Assembly (NCBI GenBank): GCA_015057305.1
Contig: SVES01000014.1
Coordinates: forward strand, 1-64,000
Direction of reading: 5' to 3'
DNA length: 64,000 bases
Origin: Pseudobutyrivibrio ruminis
GTDB taxonomy: Bacteria > Bacillota > Clostridia > Lachnospirales > Lachnospiraceae
The notes under the pieces are model-generated. The model worked only from the letters and a program-made list of their open reading frames with translations. It searched no databases and was not told the DNA's origin. Below are positions 15,359-25,109 of the stretch, piece by piece. The translations under genes were made by a program, and so were the position numbers. Within the stretch, counting starts at the first letter, position 1. Every line of letters begins with the position of its first letter.

Positions 15359-15370
15359 CAGAGACTCCTA
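15342..15370 (-). terminator. terminator of the L25 gene
   Basis: On the minus strand, AGGAGTCTCT and AGAGAGGCTCCT form a stem followed by TTTTTG. Part of this sequence is the repeat shared with 3094-3138. Confidence 0.8.
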
Positions 15371-15385
15371 ATAACACATTTTTAA

Positions 15386-15961
15386 TTAAACTGCCTCGTC
15401 CTCATCCTCGGCCTCAGCGACTTGATTCTTTGCTGCAATAACCTCTACAACTACCTGATCGGCATGTGTGGTTACTTCAACCTTTTTGTTTTTCGAAATT
15501 GCAAGGTCTGCAACTGTAATTGCATCGCCAAGTCTAAGAGTACTACAATCGATTTCAATTTTTTCAACTACATCCTCGGCCTTTGCTTTGTAAGCCACCT
15601 CAGAAATGAGTTGCTCTAAAACACCTTCGGTAACAGCCTCTTTATTCTCAAGAACAACTTCAGCTGTTGCATGGATAACCTCGCCCTTAACAAGCTCCTG
15701 GAAATCCATCTCTACAATCTGATGCTTAGCTGCATCATAATGTAGTTCCTTAAGTAACACATTGTATTTCTTTCCTTCCAAATCCAAGGTCATCTGAGTG
15801 TGTCCACTCTTCCTAAGCCTTTCAGCCTCCTTAACCTCAAACTGAAGTGGGATTGATTGTTCGATATCTTTACCGAACAGGTTACCTGTAACGTAGCCTT
15901 CGCGTCTCAACCTCTTTGCTTTCTTTTCCATGTCACGTCTTTGTACTCTGTAAGTATCCAT
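15386..15961 (-). CDS. rplY: 50S ribosomal protein L25 (general stress protein Ctc type)
   Basis: A 191-residue protein of the long L25/Ctc class: an N-terminal 5S rRNA-binding L25 domain (DTYRVQRRDMEKKAKRLRREGYVTGNLFG, given here as a range about residues 2-30) and a C-terminal beta domain (about 100-185) ending in an acidic tail. It binds 5S rRNA in the large subunit and is linked to stress in Bacillus. The start at 15961 has AGGAGGAAGAG upstream; an earlier in-frame ATG is not supported by a ribosome site. It is transcribed alone, with its own terminator. It is one of the housekeeping-type genes that bear on the nature of the replicon. Confidence 0.88.
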   Translation of the reverse strand: MDTYRVQRRDMEKKAKRLRREGYVTGNLFGKDIEQSIPLQFEVKEAERLRKSGHTQMTLDLEGKKYNVLLKELHYDAAKHQIVEMDFQELVKGEVIHATAEVVLENKEAVTEGVLEQLISEVAYKAKAEDVVEKIEIDCSTLRLGDAITVADLAISKNKKVEVTTHADQVVVEVIAAKNQVAEAEDEDEAV

Positions 15962-16100
15962 TTGTCTCTTCCTCCTAAAATACAAATATTTGAGCAGGGA
16001 AATCTGCGGAATGTCGATATTCAATTGGCGTTTCGTATTTTCTCGTGTTCGATTCTGTTATAGTACTCTTTTTTCAATTAGTCAAGACTAAAAAACTCAT

Positions 16101-17336
16101 TTAGATATCTATCAATACCACTGCAACATCATTTACATTAGTGCCTGTTGCGCCTGTTATTATAAGGCCACCAACCGCTTTTAATGCATTGTATGCATCA
16201 TTATCCTTAAGGACATCATGTATATTGATACCCTTGCTCAAGAGTTCTTCGTATGTATCATTATCCACATAGCCTCCTGCCGCATCTGTCGGTCCGTCTG
16301 TTCCATCGCTGCCAACCGATGCCACTGCAATGCCTCTATCACCACTTATTCCGATAGCGGCACTAAGTGCAAGCTCTTGATTTCTTCCGCCCTTGCCTGT
16401 GCCTGTAAGATGAACTACTGTCTCCCCTCCAGCAATAATAGCAAGCTTTTCATTTTCCTTCGCCTTTGTCCTGGCAATGCTAGCCAAAAAACTACCAGCT
16501 TCTCTTGCTTCACAACAAAGCTCATTTGTCAGAATAATAGGTTTGTAGCCAAGTTTTCCGCTATTGCTAGCAGCAGCTCTACATAATTCGCGAACTGAAC
16601 CCGTAATATGAGTTTCAACATTATTAAGCTCCTTGGGAGTCTCCTTATCTAATAATTCTTCTGCCTCCTTAGATAGCTTAATATCGTATTTACGAACTAT
16701 TTCTTTTGCTTCCTCACAGGTTGAAAAATCAGGATATGCTGGCCCACTAGCTATCATATCAAGAGGATCTCCAACTATATCGCTAAGTACAATGCTAAAG
16801 ACCTTGGCTGGTGCGCAAGCTAATGCAAATCTGCCACCCTTTACCTTGCTAAGACGCTTACGGATAGTATTGATTTCCACAATATCGGCGCCGCTGGCTA
16901 GTAGCTGCTTTGTGATATCCTGTAATTCTTCACCAGGGATTAGTGGCAATTCAAACAATGCACTTCCGCCACCTGAAAGCAAAAAGACAACAGTATCCTC
17001 TTCTGTTAAATTCTCTACCAATTCAATGGCCTTTTTTGTGGCATCAAAACTATTTTGGTCAGGCACAGGATGCCCCGCCTCAAAACACTGTATTCCTTCA
17101 ATTTCACTTTTAACATGGTCGTATTTTGTTATTACAATACCACCATCTAAGCGTTTAAGGACTTTTTTAGCCGCATAAGCCATTTGCCAAGCCGCCTTTC
17201 CGGCGGCCACAAGAATCACTTTACCTTCTCCATAAGAAAAATTGTTAAGTGCTCTGGCAACCGCCTCGTCAGGCAGAACCTCTTTTATAGAATTTTCAAC
17301 AATATAATCAATATCTTTCTTTAATTTATGATTCAT
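16101..17336 (-). CDS. glycerate 2-kinase (GlxK/MOFRL type)
   Basis: A 411-residue member of the glycerate kinase class with an N-terminal DUF4147 domain (about 1-230) and a C-terminal MOFRL domain (about 300-405). Marks are VILVAAGKAAWQMA near residue 40, FLLSGGGSALFELP near 125 and GGRNQELALSAA with SDGTDGPTDAAGG near 320-350. It phosphorylates D-glycerate with ATP to 2-phosphoglycerate, linking glycerate or serine breakdown to glycolysis. GAGGAAG precedes the ATG. It stands alone on the minus strand between L25 and the nuclease gene. Confidence 0.93.
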   Translation of the reverse strand: MNHKLKKDIDYIVENSIKEVLPDEAVARALNNFSYGEGKVILVAAGKAAWQMAYAAKKVLKRLDGGIVITKYDHVKSEIEGIQCFEAGHPVPDQNSFDATKKAIELVENLTEEDTVVFLLSGGGSALFELPLIPGEELQDITKQLLASGADIVEINTIRKRLSKVKGGRFALACAPAKVFSIVLSDIVGDPLDMIASGPAYPDFSTCEEAKEIVRKYDIKLSKEAEELLDKETPKELNNVETHITGSVRELCRAAASNSGKLGYKPIILTNELCCEAREAGSFLASIARTKAKENEKLAIIAGGETVVHLTGTGKGGRNQELALSAAIGISGDRGIAVASVGSDGTDGPTDAAGGYVDNDTYEELLSKGINIHDVLKDNDAYNALKAVGGLIITGATGTNVNDVAVVLIDI

Positions 17337-17357
17337 AAAACTTCCTCGGTTATCGCA

Positions 17358-17459
17358 TTAATGTATAAATAGGCTGAGAATAGCAATTTCAATGATAGCC
17401 GCAACACCCATAACAAGTGATGCCACTGTCCATGTCTTGTGGCCTCTTTCTGGTGTCAT
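17358..17459 (-). CDS. possible 33-residue membrane peptide
   Basis: A short frame after the nuclease gene has GCAGGGGATG at its start. It encodes MTPERGHKTWTV followed by a hydrophobic span with GVAAIIEIAILSLFI. The layout fits a single-span small membrane protein co-transcribed with the nuclease. It is supported only by the start context and hydrophobicity. Confidence 0.4.
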   Translation of the reverse strand: MTPERGHKTWTVASLVMGVAAIIEIAILSLFIH

Positions 17460-17473
17460 CCCCTGCAATCAAT

Positions 17474-18454
17474 TCAAGGCTTGCAGTTACCGCATGGCTT
17501 ATAGCCTTGGTTAATCAAGTCTTCCCTTGTGCCATGATAATATTGCTTGTTTTTCTCTTTCATATCACTTACCGACTTACAATCCGGATAGTGAAATTTA
17601 TTGGTATTAGTGTTCAATACATAATCAATAGCCTCGGTTTGTGTGTTTGCGGCTTCTGCTGTCTCCTGATTCTGCACTACCACGGCATCACTAGACAGCT
17701 GGCTGTCACCAGTTGCATAGTCAATTACTATTCCAGGCTGGACATTATAGCAATAAACATTGAACATAACTCCTGCGCCCTGGTCCTCTACAGAATAAGC
17801 CTCCATTAATACACCAGATGCCACTAGATTATCGCCTTCAAATATTGGTGTCACTCTATAAAGCACATGGTTATTTGTGCCCTCTACGTAATTAGCCACC
17901 TTGTCTTCGAAAGGAAGCATGCCCTGCACATTCATGTATCTTGTGCCTGTAATCAGATTCTTTTCATTGGCATTCTCACCACTCAGCTGGTAACCAATAA
18001 GATGGCATCTGTTGTAGAGGTAATTTCCATCAATGTAATCATGATAATTTACTGTATGCCAGCCACTTGGCTTGATACCTCCTATCTCACCACGTTCTTC
18101 AGTAGGCATCAATTCTTTGCATATGTTGGCATATGCCACACCACATCTTCCCAGTGCGTCTAAGTCACTGTATGCTTCAAAAGCGCTTACATTAGCCTTT
18201 TCTTCATCAGTAAAATATGGTTCATTTCCATTAACTACAATATAAGGACTTCCTGAAAAAGATTCTACCTGAGCAATAGAAAAAGCCGAGGCTAACGTAT
18301 CTGTGGAATCTGTTGTTCCAGATGTAGGTACCTGCTCTGTTTCCTCTATCTCGATTGTATTTGGCTCATTATCTAAACTGCTTGTACCATAAAAACTACA
18401 ACCACCGATAAAAATGGTCCAGGCTGCCAGGCAAATTATTATTTTCTTTTTCAT
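17474..18454 (-). CDS. secreted DNA/RNA non-specific endonuclease, lipoprotein
   Basis: A 326-residue lipoprotein: a signal with an IGGC lipobox (Cys near residue 19), a Thr/Glu-rich linker, then a nuclease domain (about 60-255) of the EndA/Sda1 class. The catalytic segment reads YNRCHLIGYQLSGENANEKN, with the general-base His in place and NLITGTRYMN following, as in beta-beta-alpha-metal nucleases. A C-terminal module (about 275-326) has paired cysteines in FHYPDCKSV and YKPCGNCKP, often found at the end of secreted Firmicutes nucleases. The likely role is degradation of extracellular DNA or RNA as nutrient, or DNA uptake. The Cys in the RCH motif, where relatives have RGH, is a small oddity. 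Confidence 0.88.
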   Translation of the reverse strand: MKKKIIICLAAWTIFIGGCSFYGTSSLDNEPNTIEIEETEQVPTSGTTDSTDTLASAFSIAQVESFSGSPYIVVNGNEPYFTDEEKANVSAFEAYSDLDALGRCGVAYANICKELMPTEERGEIGGIKPSGWHTVNYHDYIDGNYLYNRCHLIGYQLSGENANEKNLITGTRYMNVQGMLPFEDKVANYVEGTNNHVLYRVTPIFEGDNLVASGVLMEAYSVEDQGAGVMFNVYCYNVQPGIVIDYATGDSQLSSDAVVVQNQETAEAANTQTEAIDYVLNTNTNKFHYPDCKSVSDMKEKNKQYYHGTREDLINQGYKPCGNCKP

Positions 18455-18520
18455 TCAAGTCCTCCTCAGATTGCCGTTCATAATAATTGTACCACTATTT
18501 ACAACTCCATTCTCATTGAT

Positions 18521-19447
18521 TTATGGTAAAAATTTTCCTGAAGATAAATACAATCTATACCATTCCTCATGTGTGAGCTGAACCTTGTCTGCCTGAACCA
18601 TTTCAGATAGATGTATAGGGCTCATTGTTCCAGCAATTACTTGCATTTTTGCTGGATGACGCAAAATCCACGCAATCGCGATTGCTGATTTTGTAACCCC
18701 ATATTGCTCTGCCAAATCTCCAAGTACTTTGTTAAGTTCTGGGAAATCTGGGTTATCAATAAACATACCCTTAAACATACCTACCTGAAGTGGAGACCAT
18801 GCCTGTATAGTAATATCATTTAATCGACAATAATCTAGTGCGCCACCATCTCTCATCAACGACATATCTGTGGTTTTATTATTCATATAAAGTCCTTGGT
18901 CGATAAGCTGAGATTGCTCTAACGAGAGCTGCAATTGGTTGATTTTAAGAGGCTGCTTAACATATTTCTTTAGCAACTCAATTTGCATTGGAAGTGTATT
19001 GCTTACACCAAAGTGTTTTACTTTGCCAGCCCCTTCCAGTTCGTCAAAAGCCTCTGCCACCTGTTCTGGATCGTACAATAAATCTGGTCTATGCAGCAAT
19101 AAAACATCAAGGTAATCTGTCTTCAGTCTTTTTAAAATTCCATCAACACTCTTGGTAATGTTTTCCTTGGTCCAGTCGAAGGTTTGGTTATCAAATCGCA
19201 AGCCACATTTAGACTGAATTATTAAATCCTGGCGATTTATACTTGTCAATGCTAAAGCCTCACCAAATCTTACCTCCGCTTCACCATCGCCATAACAAGT
19301 TGCATGATCTACATAGTTGATGCCTAAATCAACTGCCGTTTCAATCATTTTAGCTGCATCTTCAACGCTAAGGGATGGCATTCTCATGCACCCTAGAATT
19401 ATCCTTGAAGCGTTCGTTGGTCCTTTTTCAATATTAATCTTTTTCAT
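18521..19447 (-). CDS. aldo/keto reductase
   Basis: A 308-residue NAD(P)H-dependent oxidoreductase of the AKR family (beta8/alpha8 barrel). The tetrad is visible: Asp and Tyr in NYVDHATCYGDGEAE, Lys in IQSKCG and His in VLLLHRPDL. The C-terminal cofactor segment (WILRHPAKMQVIAGT) is in place. It reduces aldehydes or ketones; the sequence resembles the YdhF/oxidoreductase branch, but the substrate is unknown. The ATG at 19447 is chosen for the GGAGATG site upstream. It is a single gene between two others on the same strand. Confidence 0.92.
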   Translation of the reverse strand: MKKINIEKGPTNASRIILGCMRMPSLSVEDAAKMIETAVDLGINYVDHATCYGDGEAEVRFGEALALTSINRQDLIIQSKCGLRFDNQTFDWTKENITKSVDGILKRLKTDYLDVLLLHRPDLLYDPEQVAEAFDELEGAGKVKHFGVSNTLPMQIELLKKYVKQPLKINQLQLSLEQSQLIDQGLYMNNKTTDMSLMRDGGALDYCRLNDITIQAWSPLQVGMFKGMFIDNPDFPELNKVLGDLAEQYGVTKSAIAIAWILRHPAKMQVIAGTMSPIHLSEMVQADKVQLTHEEWYRLYLSSGKFLP

Positions 19448-19540
19448 ATAGAGCATCTCCTTTCAATAATTGTGCCAAATTCTATTTTATGCAATCATGA
19501 TACAGGATTATGACCTTAATTACTATATAATTTTTTTCCA

Positions 19541-19572
19541 AAAAAAGAGCCTTCCACATGGATGGCTCTTTT
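19541..19572 (-). terminator. terminator of the HAD phosphatase gene
   Basis: AAAAGAGCC and GGCTCTTTT arms enclose an inner CCA/TGG pair. On the minus strand the stem is followed by a T-run. Confidence 0.8.
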
Positions 19573-19585
19573 CACTTAAATCTTA

Positions 19586-20662
19586 TTATTTCCTCTGAAC
19601 TCCTTCAGCGTAAATTGTCTTCCAATCATTTTTCATAGAAATTGGAATCCAACCATTTTCGTTGCATTTATTTAGCATCTTTTCAGCTGAGGATAATTTA
19701 CCGTTTTCTCGAACTGTATCATCACAGCAAAGCATAAATGCTAGGCTCTTGTATTTGTTTCCTGTAACAACATACTTGGCCATACTGTAATCTCCAGAGC
19801 TGTTACCAAAGGATAAAACAGGCTGCTGACCTATCTCCTGGGCAATTGCAGAAACCTTATTCATCTTTAAATTCTTAACAACAAAATCTCCACCGAGAAC
19901 CAAACTATCACCGTCTTTAAACTGATAATCTAATCCATCCGCACCATTTTGAGTACTAGAAACAATGGTCTCATCAGAACCGATTATCTGACTTGGTGGT
20001 ATGTTTAATTCTCCTTCAACCAAGCCTCTGAGAATTAAACGATCCGTGCCAGATACTATATAAACCTTAAAATCATTCTGCTGTAAATAATTAACAATCT
20101 GAATCATAGGCTGATAGAAGGCTTCACCCTTAGTCATGCCTGTATATCCATTCATTGGTGTGTTTTTGAAAGCTGCAACATACTGGATAAATTCATCTAC
20201 TGTCATTCCTGAAAAGGCTGAAGCAATTGCCTGTCCGTGCTCGTTGCTAAGCTCCTCAGGATATTTTCCTGTCTCAGCATATTGAACAACCTTTAAGGCA
20301 ACAGCCTTTTCAAAATCGGTTGCTTTATCCTTGTAGGCAGGATCCCCAAAAACTCTATATACTAATAATTCATGGTCGAAATATACAGGGTCTGTCTCAC
20401 AGCAAAGTGTTCCGTCTAAATCAAAAACTGCAATTCTATCTTCCACTGGAATATAGCTGGCGCTATTTTCATCCGTAATCTGCGCCATATAATTAGTTAA
20501 TTCCGTTTTCGCCACTGCAGAATCTTCCCAATATGATAATGCTGCTACACCTTTAGCCTCTGCCAGAAGCGAATCACTACTTACTGCAATGACAACTAGC
20601 GTACACATTATCGTTACCAACACATTTTTTAACACTGCTACTTTCTCACAATGTTTGCTCAT
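19586..20662 (-). CDS. secreted HAD-superfamily phosphatase
   Basis: A 358-residue protein with an N-terminal hydrophobic signal or anchor (about 10-30) and a HAD fold. Motif I is FDLDGTLCCETD near residue 80; motif II is the Ser/Thr in YIVSGTD; the late Asp motif is in SFGNSSGDYSMA. These mark an Asp-nucleophile phosphatase acting outside the cytoplasm, close to a family of haloacid dehalogenase-like hydrolases of gut Firmicutes. I chose the ATG at 20660-20662, which has AGGAGGAA at proper distance, over two earlier in-frame ATGs. Its own terminator lies just downstream. The substrate is unknown. Confidence 0.82.
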   Translation of the reverse strand: MSKHCEKVAVLKNVLVTIMCTLVVIAVSSDSLLAEAKGVAALSYWEDSAVAKTELTNYMAQITDENSASYIPVEDRIAVFDLDGTLCCETDPVYFDHELLVYRVFGDPAYKDKATDFEKAVALKVVQYAETGKYPEELSNEHGQAIASAFSGMTVDEFIQYVAAFKNTPMNGYTGMTKGEAFYQPMIQIVNYLQQNDFKVYIVSGTDRLILRGLVEGELNIPPSQIIGSDETIVSSTQNGADGLDYQFKDGDSLVLGGDFVVKNLKMNKVSAIAQEIGQQPVLSFGNSSGDYSMAKYVVTGNKYKSLAFMLCCDDTVRENGKLSSAEKMLNKCNENGWIPISMKNDWKTIYAEGVQRK

Positions 20663-20753
20663 AATACTCATTTCCTCCTGTTTTGTTTTAGCCATCACCG
20701 ACGGCTAGAACATTCTATCAAAGAAGTATGAACAAATTATGGCTCATAATAAA

Positions 20754-20786
20754 GAAAAAGTAGCTACTTTTGGCAGCTACTTTTTC
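20754..20786 (-). terminator. terminator of the DUF5107-TPR gene
   Basis: GAAAAAGTAGCT and AGCTACTTTTTC form a 12-bp stem just after the minus-strand stop codon. Confidence 0.8.
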
Positions 20787-20790
20787 TCTA

Positions 20791-23700
20791 TTATTGCGAT
20801 AAAAGGAGATAATGAAGAGCGTTTTGATGATTCATATCTATGGATAAAACCTTTTTAAAGTTTTCTACAGCTGTTTGCTTATCACCCAACCCTAAATAAC
20901 CAAGCCCCATTAGGTAATAGCAATGAGCTTTATTCTTTTCATCCATATCAGCATCAAAAACGGTCATATCTGGCATCGAAACGGCAAAATAATCCATTTT
21001 AAATTTATCATTTATGTGTTTTTCACCATAATCAATAAGTCTATAGAATCTCGCCTTTGCTTCCTTTTGTTTACCCTGCCTACCCAAGGCTAGTCCTTGG
21101 TAAAGAATCATATCTGCTGGCTGGTCGTAGTAGTACATCATACCAGCCACTTCCATAGCCCCAAGAGTTGCCTTTTCAAAACATTCTGCCGCTTTATCCG
21201 ATTCACCAAGGCCTTCAAAAGTTTCACCTAAATAGTAGTATAGATTATTATCTTTTGTGCCTTCTAACCTACCTTCTCCAAGATTTTCAGGATATGATAA
21301 TGACTCTTCCAATTTCTTTTTTGCCGCCTGAAAATTCCCTTTATTTAGGTCATCTAACGCTAGCCCTTGTAGTGCATATTTAAATTGTGATGTTATCTTG
21401 CCCTCTGCACCTTCCCATGTTTGGAAATTATGCTTTACAATAGCCTGATAGGCTTTGTCATACAAGCAACAATTATTTAATAAAGTCACATATTCAGTGT
21501 ATAAATCATCCCTTTTTTCAATCAACTCAATATGCTTATTATATAATTCAAGCCTCTTATCAAAACTCGTCTGGAGTTTTTGCAGTAATTGATCTAATTC
21601 CAAGAAAACTCTAGCATCACTTTCATCTAAGGCAAAGGCCTTTTTCAAACAGTCCAAGGCTTTGTTCTTCTCATTTGCCTTATTATAGTAAGCAATAGAA
21701 AGATTCCTTAAAAGCGTTGGGTATGAATCATCTAAATCCCTTGATTTTTCCCAAAGCTCTATAGATTTTTCATACTGAAGCTTGTCATAGTATAGACAAC
21801 CGAGATAATAGTATGCTTTGGCTCCCTCAGGATTTAGCTCAATTGCCTTGTTTAATATGAAGATTTCCTCAAGCTTATTAGGAAATGTGTATGTTGGATT
21901 AGCCTTCTCCGCCAGTGAAAGCTCAACTCCAGCATCTTCTGCCTTTCCAAGCTTTGAAAGGTAATATGCCTTGTAGTAATGAATCAATGGTTTTTCGCCT
22001 GAGTACGTATCAAGAGCCTTGCACGCCAATTCAAAGCATCCCCATTCTGCAAAGTCCCTTGCCATCTGTAAATAGGTTTCATGGAAATTTCTAGTTAGCC
22101 TACAGAATAAATCCTTCTCCTTTTTATCACCAATGATTATCCATTTGAGGAAAAGACTAATATAATCAAAACCATCTACCTTGAGGTTATCCTCTATTTG
22201 ATTTAAGGCTTCATTATTTAATCCCAATCCATATAAAATACATGCTTTAAGCCCTAGAGCCTTTATATTATGGGCATTCTTTACAAGCCCCTTATCAATT
22301 AGAGCCAAAGCATCTTCATAATTGCCTCTCCTGTTTTCAATGGCTGCCAAATAGTAAAATGACATTTCCTGTAGCTCACTCTTCCAGGTTGCTTTATAGA
22401 ACGAGTCAAATGCCTCATCATATCTTTCTTGGAAGAATAATGCCAATCCCAAGTTATAGAAAGGCTCACTATCATAAGGATTAGGATGCATTGTTGTCAA
22501 GCGCTCAAGCGCTGTCCTAAAATGAGTTTCAGCGGCCTTAAATAAGCCTCTACGCAGAAGTAACAGTCCATAAGCATTGTTGATCCTTGTATCATACTTA
22601 TCTCTCTTTAAACCTTCTAGATAATAAGGGTCGGGCAAATAGGTGGCATGTCTATACTGCTCTATATGCTGGCCAGTCAGGTATAATTCTTCGTTTGTAA
22701 GTATATCTTCAGGATCTTTTGCAGCCTTTGCAGCCTCGGCAATCTCAGGTATTCCCTGGTCAACAGCTTGATAGCTTACTAGCTCCTGCCCACCAGCATT
22801 AACCACAGTTTTAATATCATAAACACTTGAAATTGTTATGGGAATTATTTTCTCATAAATATCACATGGTCCAATTTTAATGGTTTCAGAATATACTTCT
22901 TTTCCCTTGTCAAAAACTGTAACTACTGCATTATCATAATTTTCAGTTCCATATACACAAATGTACAACCCATCTTTCCGTTCTTCAGTATTAAGTACAG
23001 CATGTATACTGGCATTTTTTACCTGCCCTACCTTTTTATATGGCATAAAATATTGATAAAATACCTTTTCCTCCTGAGGGGAAAGCCAAGAAAAATCAGG
23101 CTGATTATCACAGTACATTCCAGTCATTAACTCTATATAAGGGCCATCTTCATCAGTAAGATTTCTATCCCATGCCTTTCCAAAACTACCACATCCCCAT
23201 GTCCATTGCTTTTTTCCAGGGGATACATGGTGGTCTGCCACGTGCAATAGCCCAGCTTCCTTTTTATAATCGTAGCCTCCTACAAAATTATAATCTGACT
23301 TTTCAGCCATATAGGACGTTGGGACAGGAATGTTTTTATACCTGGAAATGTCCACCCCATCGCTGTAATCATATTTATAATATTCTCCTGTTGCTATTGG
23401 AAACCTAGAGACAGCTCTCTTTCCATGGTCATATACATTATGCACATCAGGAGGAAAAATTGATTGCGTATAATCATTTACAGAAACAGCTGGATTTGCC
23501 CACCAAAGAAATGTCTGAGGCAATGCAGTTCTGTTGTATAATTGTCCTCTTATTTCGATATATGCCTTTCCTGGATATAGAGTAAATGTGGTGTTTTCCT
23601 TGGTGCCATTAATTTGGTCTACATCACCAATAATAAGTGACTTACTTCCATCATGGTTTTCTACAATCTTGTAATCTACAGGACTATATGTGGTTGGTCT

Positions 23701-24069
23701 GTGGTGCTGTGGCCAATTAAACTCAATTCCTCCAGAAATCCATGGACCTGTCAGTCCAACAAGAGCAGGCTTTATGACATGGTTATAGTAGACAAAATCA
23801 TAGTCATTAGTCTTATCATAAGCTCTTTGTATTCTTCCACCCAGCTCAGGTAAAACCATGACTTTTAAATATTCATTTTCAAGCCAAACTGCATTCCACT
23901 CATGGTCAGTTTTAGTTCTACTTATCTCTTGAGTGGTTGGATAGGGATAAATTTTTCCTGTACTTCCTTGATATACTCTTTTTTCAAGAAACATAGGATT
24001 TTTATCTGGCAACCCAACCTCATAGGTTGGAATAACAATTTTTTCTTCCCATATATTTACTCCATTCAT
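20791..24069 (-). CDS. DUF5107 domain protein with long TPR tail
   Basis: A 1092-residue cytosolic protein. Residues about 1-380 form a DUF5107 domain, a beta-sandwich of the galactose-mutarotase type (ENEYLKVMVLPELGGRIQ, then SGGIEFNWPQHHRP with likely active-site His/Glu). From about 440 on it is a run of tetratricopeptide repeats (for example AETHFRTALERLTTMHP; AYYYLGCLYYDKLQYEKSIELW). Family members occur next to glycoside hydrolases and are thought to act on or sense sugars; the role is not established. The ATG at 24069 follows GGGAGGTC. It is divergent from an AraC regulator across about 145 bp, the likely controller. Confidence 0.85.
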   Translation of the reverse strand: MNGVNIWEEKIVIPTYEVGLPDKNPMFLEKRVYQGSTGKIYPYPTTQEISRTKTDHEWNAVWLENEYLKVMVLPELGGRIQRAYDKTNDYDFVYYNHVIKPALVGLTGPWISGGIEFNWPQHHRPTTYSPVDYKIVENHDGSKSLIIGDVDQINGTKENTTFTLYPGKAYIEIRGQLYNRTALPQTFLWWANPAVSVNDYTQSIFPPDVHNVYDHGKRAVSRFPIATGEYYKYDYSDGVDISRYKNIPVPTSYMAEKSDYNFVGGYDYKKEAGLLHVADHHVSPGKKQWTWGCGSFGKAWDRNLTDEDGPYIELMTGMYCDNQPDFSWLSPQEEKVFYQYFMPYKKVGQVKNASIHAVLNTEERKDGLYICVYGTENYDNAVVTVFDKGKEVYSETIKIGPCDIYEKIIPITISSVYDIKTVVNAGGQELVSYQAVDQGIPEIAEAAKAAKDPEDILTNEELYLTGQHIEQYRHATYLPDPYYLEGLKRDKYDTRINNAYGLLLLRRGLFKAAETHFRTALERLTTMHPNPYDSEPFYNLGLALFFQERYDEAFDSFYKATWKSELQEMSFYYLAAIENRRGNYEDALALIDKGLVKNAHNIKALGLKACILYGLGLNNEALNQIEDNLKVDGFDYISLFLKWIIIGDKKEKDLFCRLTRNFHETYLQMARDFAEWGCFELACKALDTYSGEKPLIHYYKAYYLSKLGKAEDAGVELSLAEKANPTYTFPNKLEEIFILNKAIELNPEGAKAYYYLGCLYYDKLQYEKSIELWEKSRDLDDSYPTLLRNLSIAYYNKANEKNKALDCLKKAFALDESDARVFLELDQLLQKLQTSFDKRLELYNKHIELIEKRDDLYTEYVTLLNNCCLYDKAYQAIVKHNFQTWEGAEGKITSQFKYALQGLALDDLNKGNFQAAKKKLEESLSYPENLGEGRLEGTKDNNLYYYLGETFEGLGESDKAAECFEKATLGAMEVAGMMYYYDQPADMILYQGLALGRQGKQKEAKARFYRLIDYGEKHINDKFKMDYFAVSMPDMTVFDADMDEKNKAHCYYLMGLGYLGLGDKQTAVENFKKVLSIDMNHQNALHYLLLSQ

Positions 24070-24214
24070 TTTGACCTCCCAAACCTCAAATCTTATATTT
24101 TCTTGCTTTTTCATTTATCATTTATTAATATGATTATATAAGTAAATATCGTAATATTCATTACATTGATTTGCTTATTTATTTTCAAAATTTGCTCTCA
24201 TGCAGGTGGATAAT

Positions 24215-25072
24215 ATGTATTCGACAGAAAAGCTAATAAATCCTAAATCAGATTATTACGTTAGTACCCCTAGCTCTACAGCGCAAGATTTATATCTATA
24301 TCCCACAATAGTAGGCCATTTTAAATATGAAAAAGGATACTATCTCTATCGAGAATCATTCGATAGTTTTCTTTGTATCTACATAAAGAAAGGTTCTTGC
24401 ACGATAAAAACCTCGGGGCAATCTTTTACAGCATCAGAAAATCAAATAGTGTTTCTGGACTGCTATAAGCCTCATTCATATGGTTCTGATGAATCATGGG
24501 AGGCCGAGTGGTTCCATTTCGATGGACCATTAGCCCGAAAATACTATGAAGCAATCACACAGAATAAAAATGTAGTTTTAGCCCTTTCCTCTACTTACAG
24601 ATTTGAGAAATACCTTTCAAAAATATATACGGCTTTCAGAAATTCTGAACCTATAAATGATGCAATTATGAATAACTGGATTGTCAACCTTATGACTGAA
24701 CTTATTGTTTCTCGCGAATCTACTGATGGAATAAATAATTCCAGTGACATAATTGAGGATATTGTCTCTTACATCAGAGACAATCTTTCCGGGGAACTAA
24801 GCCTTGACGAGCTTGCTTCAAAAGCAAATCTAAGTCCTTTTTATTTTTCCAGATTATTTAAACGGGAAACTGGCTTTTCTCCCCATGATTACATCCTTAC
24901 TTCAAGGATTAATCATGCAAAATATTTGCTACTTACTTCTACCCTTTCAATAAAGGACATTTGTTTCAAATTAGGCTTCAGTAGTGAAAGTGCTTTTTGT
25001 ACAGCTTTCAAGAAAAAGATTAATCAATCTCCAGGAGATTTTAGAAATAGTCACATAATAAGCGATAGTTAA
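24215..25072 (+). CDS. AraC-family transcriptional regulator
   Basis: A 285-residue regulator. The N-terminal part is a cupin-type sugar-binding domain (about 30-150; DCYKPHSYGSDESWEAEWFHF), and the C-terminal 100 residues hold two helix-turn-helix units (LSLDELASKANLSPFYFSRLFKR; IKDICFKLGFSSESAFCTAFKK). The start at 24215 has AGGTGG upstream; an ATG five codons earlier lacks one. It stands between, and divergent from, the DUF5107 gene and converges on the GH2 gene. It probably responds to a plant sugar and controls DUF5107-TPR. Confidence 0.9.
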   Translation: MYSTEKLINPKSDYYVSTPSSTAQDLYLYPTIVGHFKYEKGYYLYRESFDSFLCIYIKKGSCTIKTSGQSFTASENQIVFLDCYKPHSYGSDESWEAEWFHFDGPLARKYYEAITQNKNVVLALSSTYRFEKYLSKIYTAFRNSEPINDAIMNNWIVNLMTELIVSRESTDGINNSSDIIEDIVSYIRDNLSGELSLDELASKANLSPFYFSRLFKRETGFSPHDYILTSRINHAKYLLLTSTLSIKDICFKLGFSSESAFCTAFKKKINQSPGDFRNSHIISDS

Positions 25073-25109
25073 AAAGAGTTGCCACCTACAGTAGGTGACA
25101 ACTCTTTTT
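25071..25109. terminator. bidirectional terminator between AraC and GH2 genes
   Basis: AAAAAGAGTTG and CAACTCTTTTT flank an inner CACCTA/TAGGTG stem with a CAG loop. A-run and T-run suit both converging genes. Confidence 0.9.

Noticed and set aside
23172..24141. Several plus-strand frames opposite the DUF5107 gene
   Set aside because: Shadows of the minus-strand coding sequence without ribosome sites or recognisable domains.
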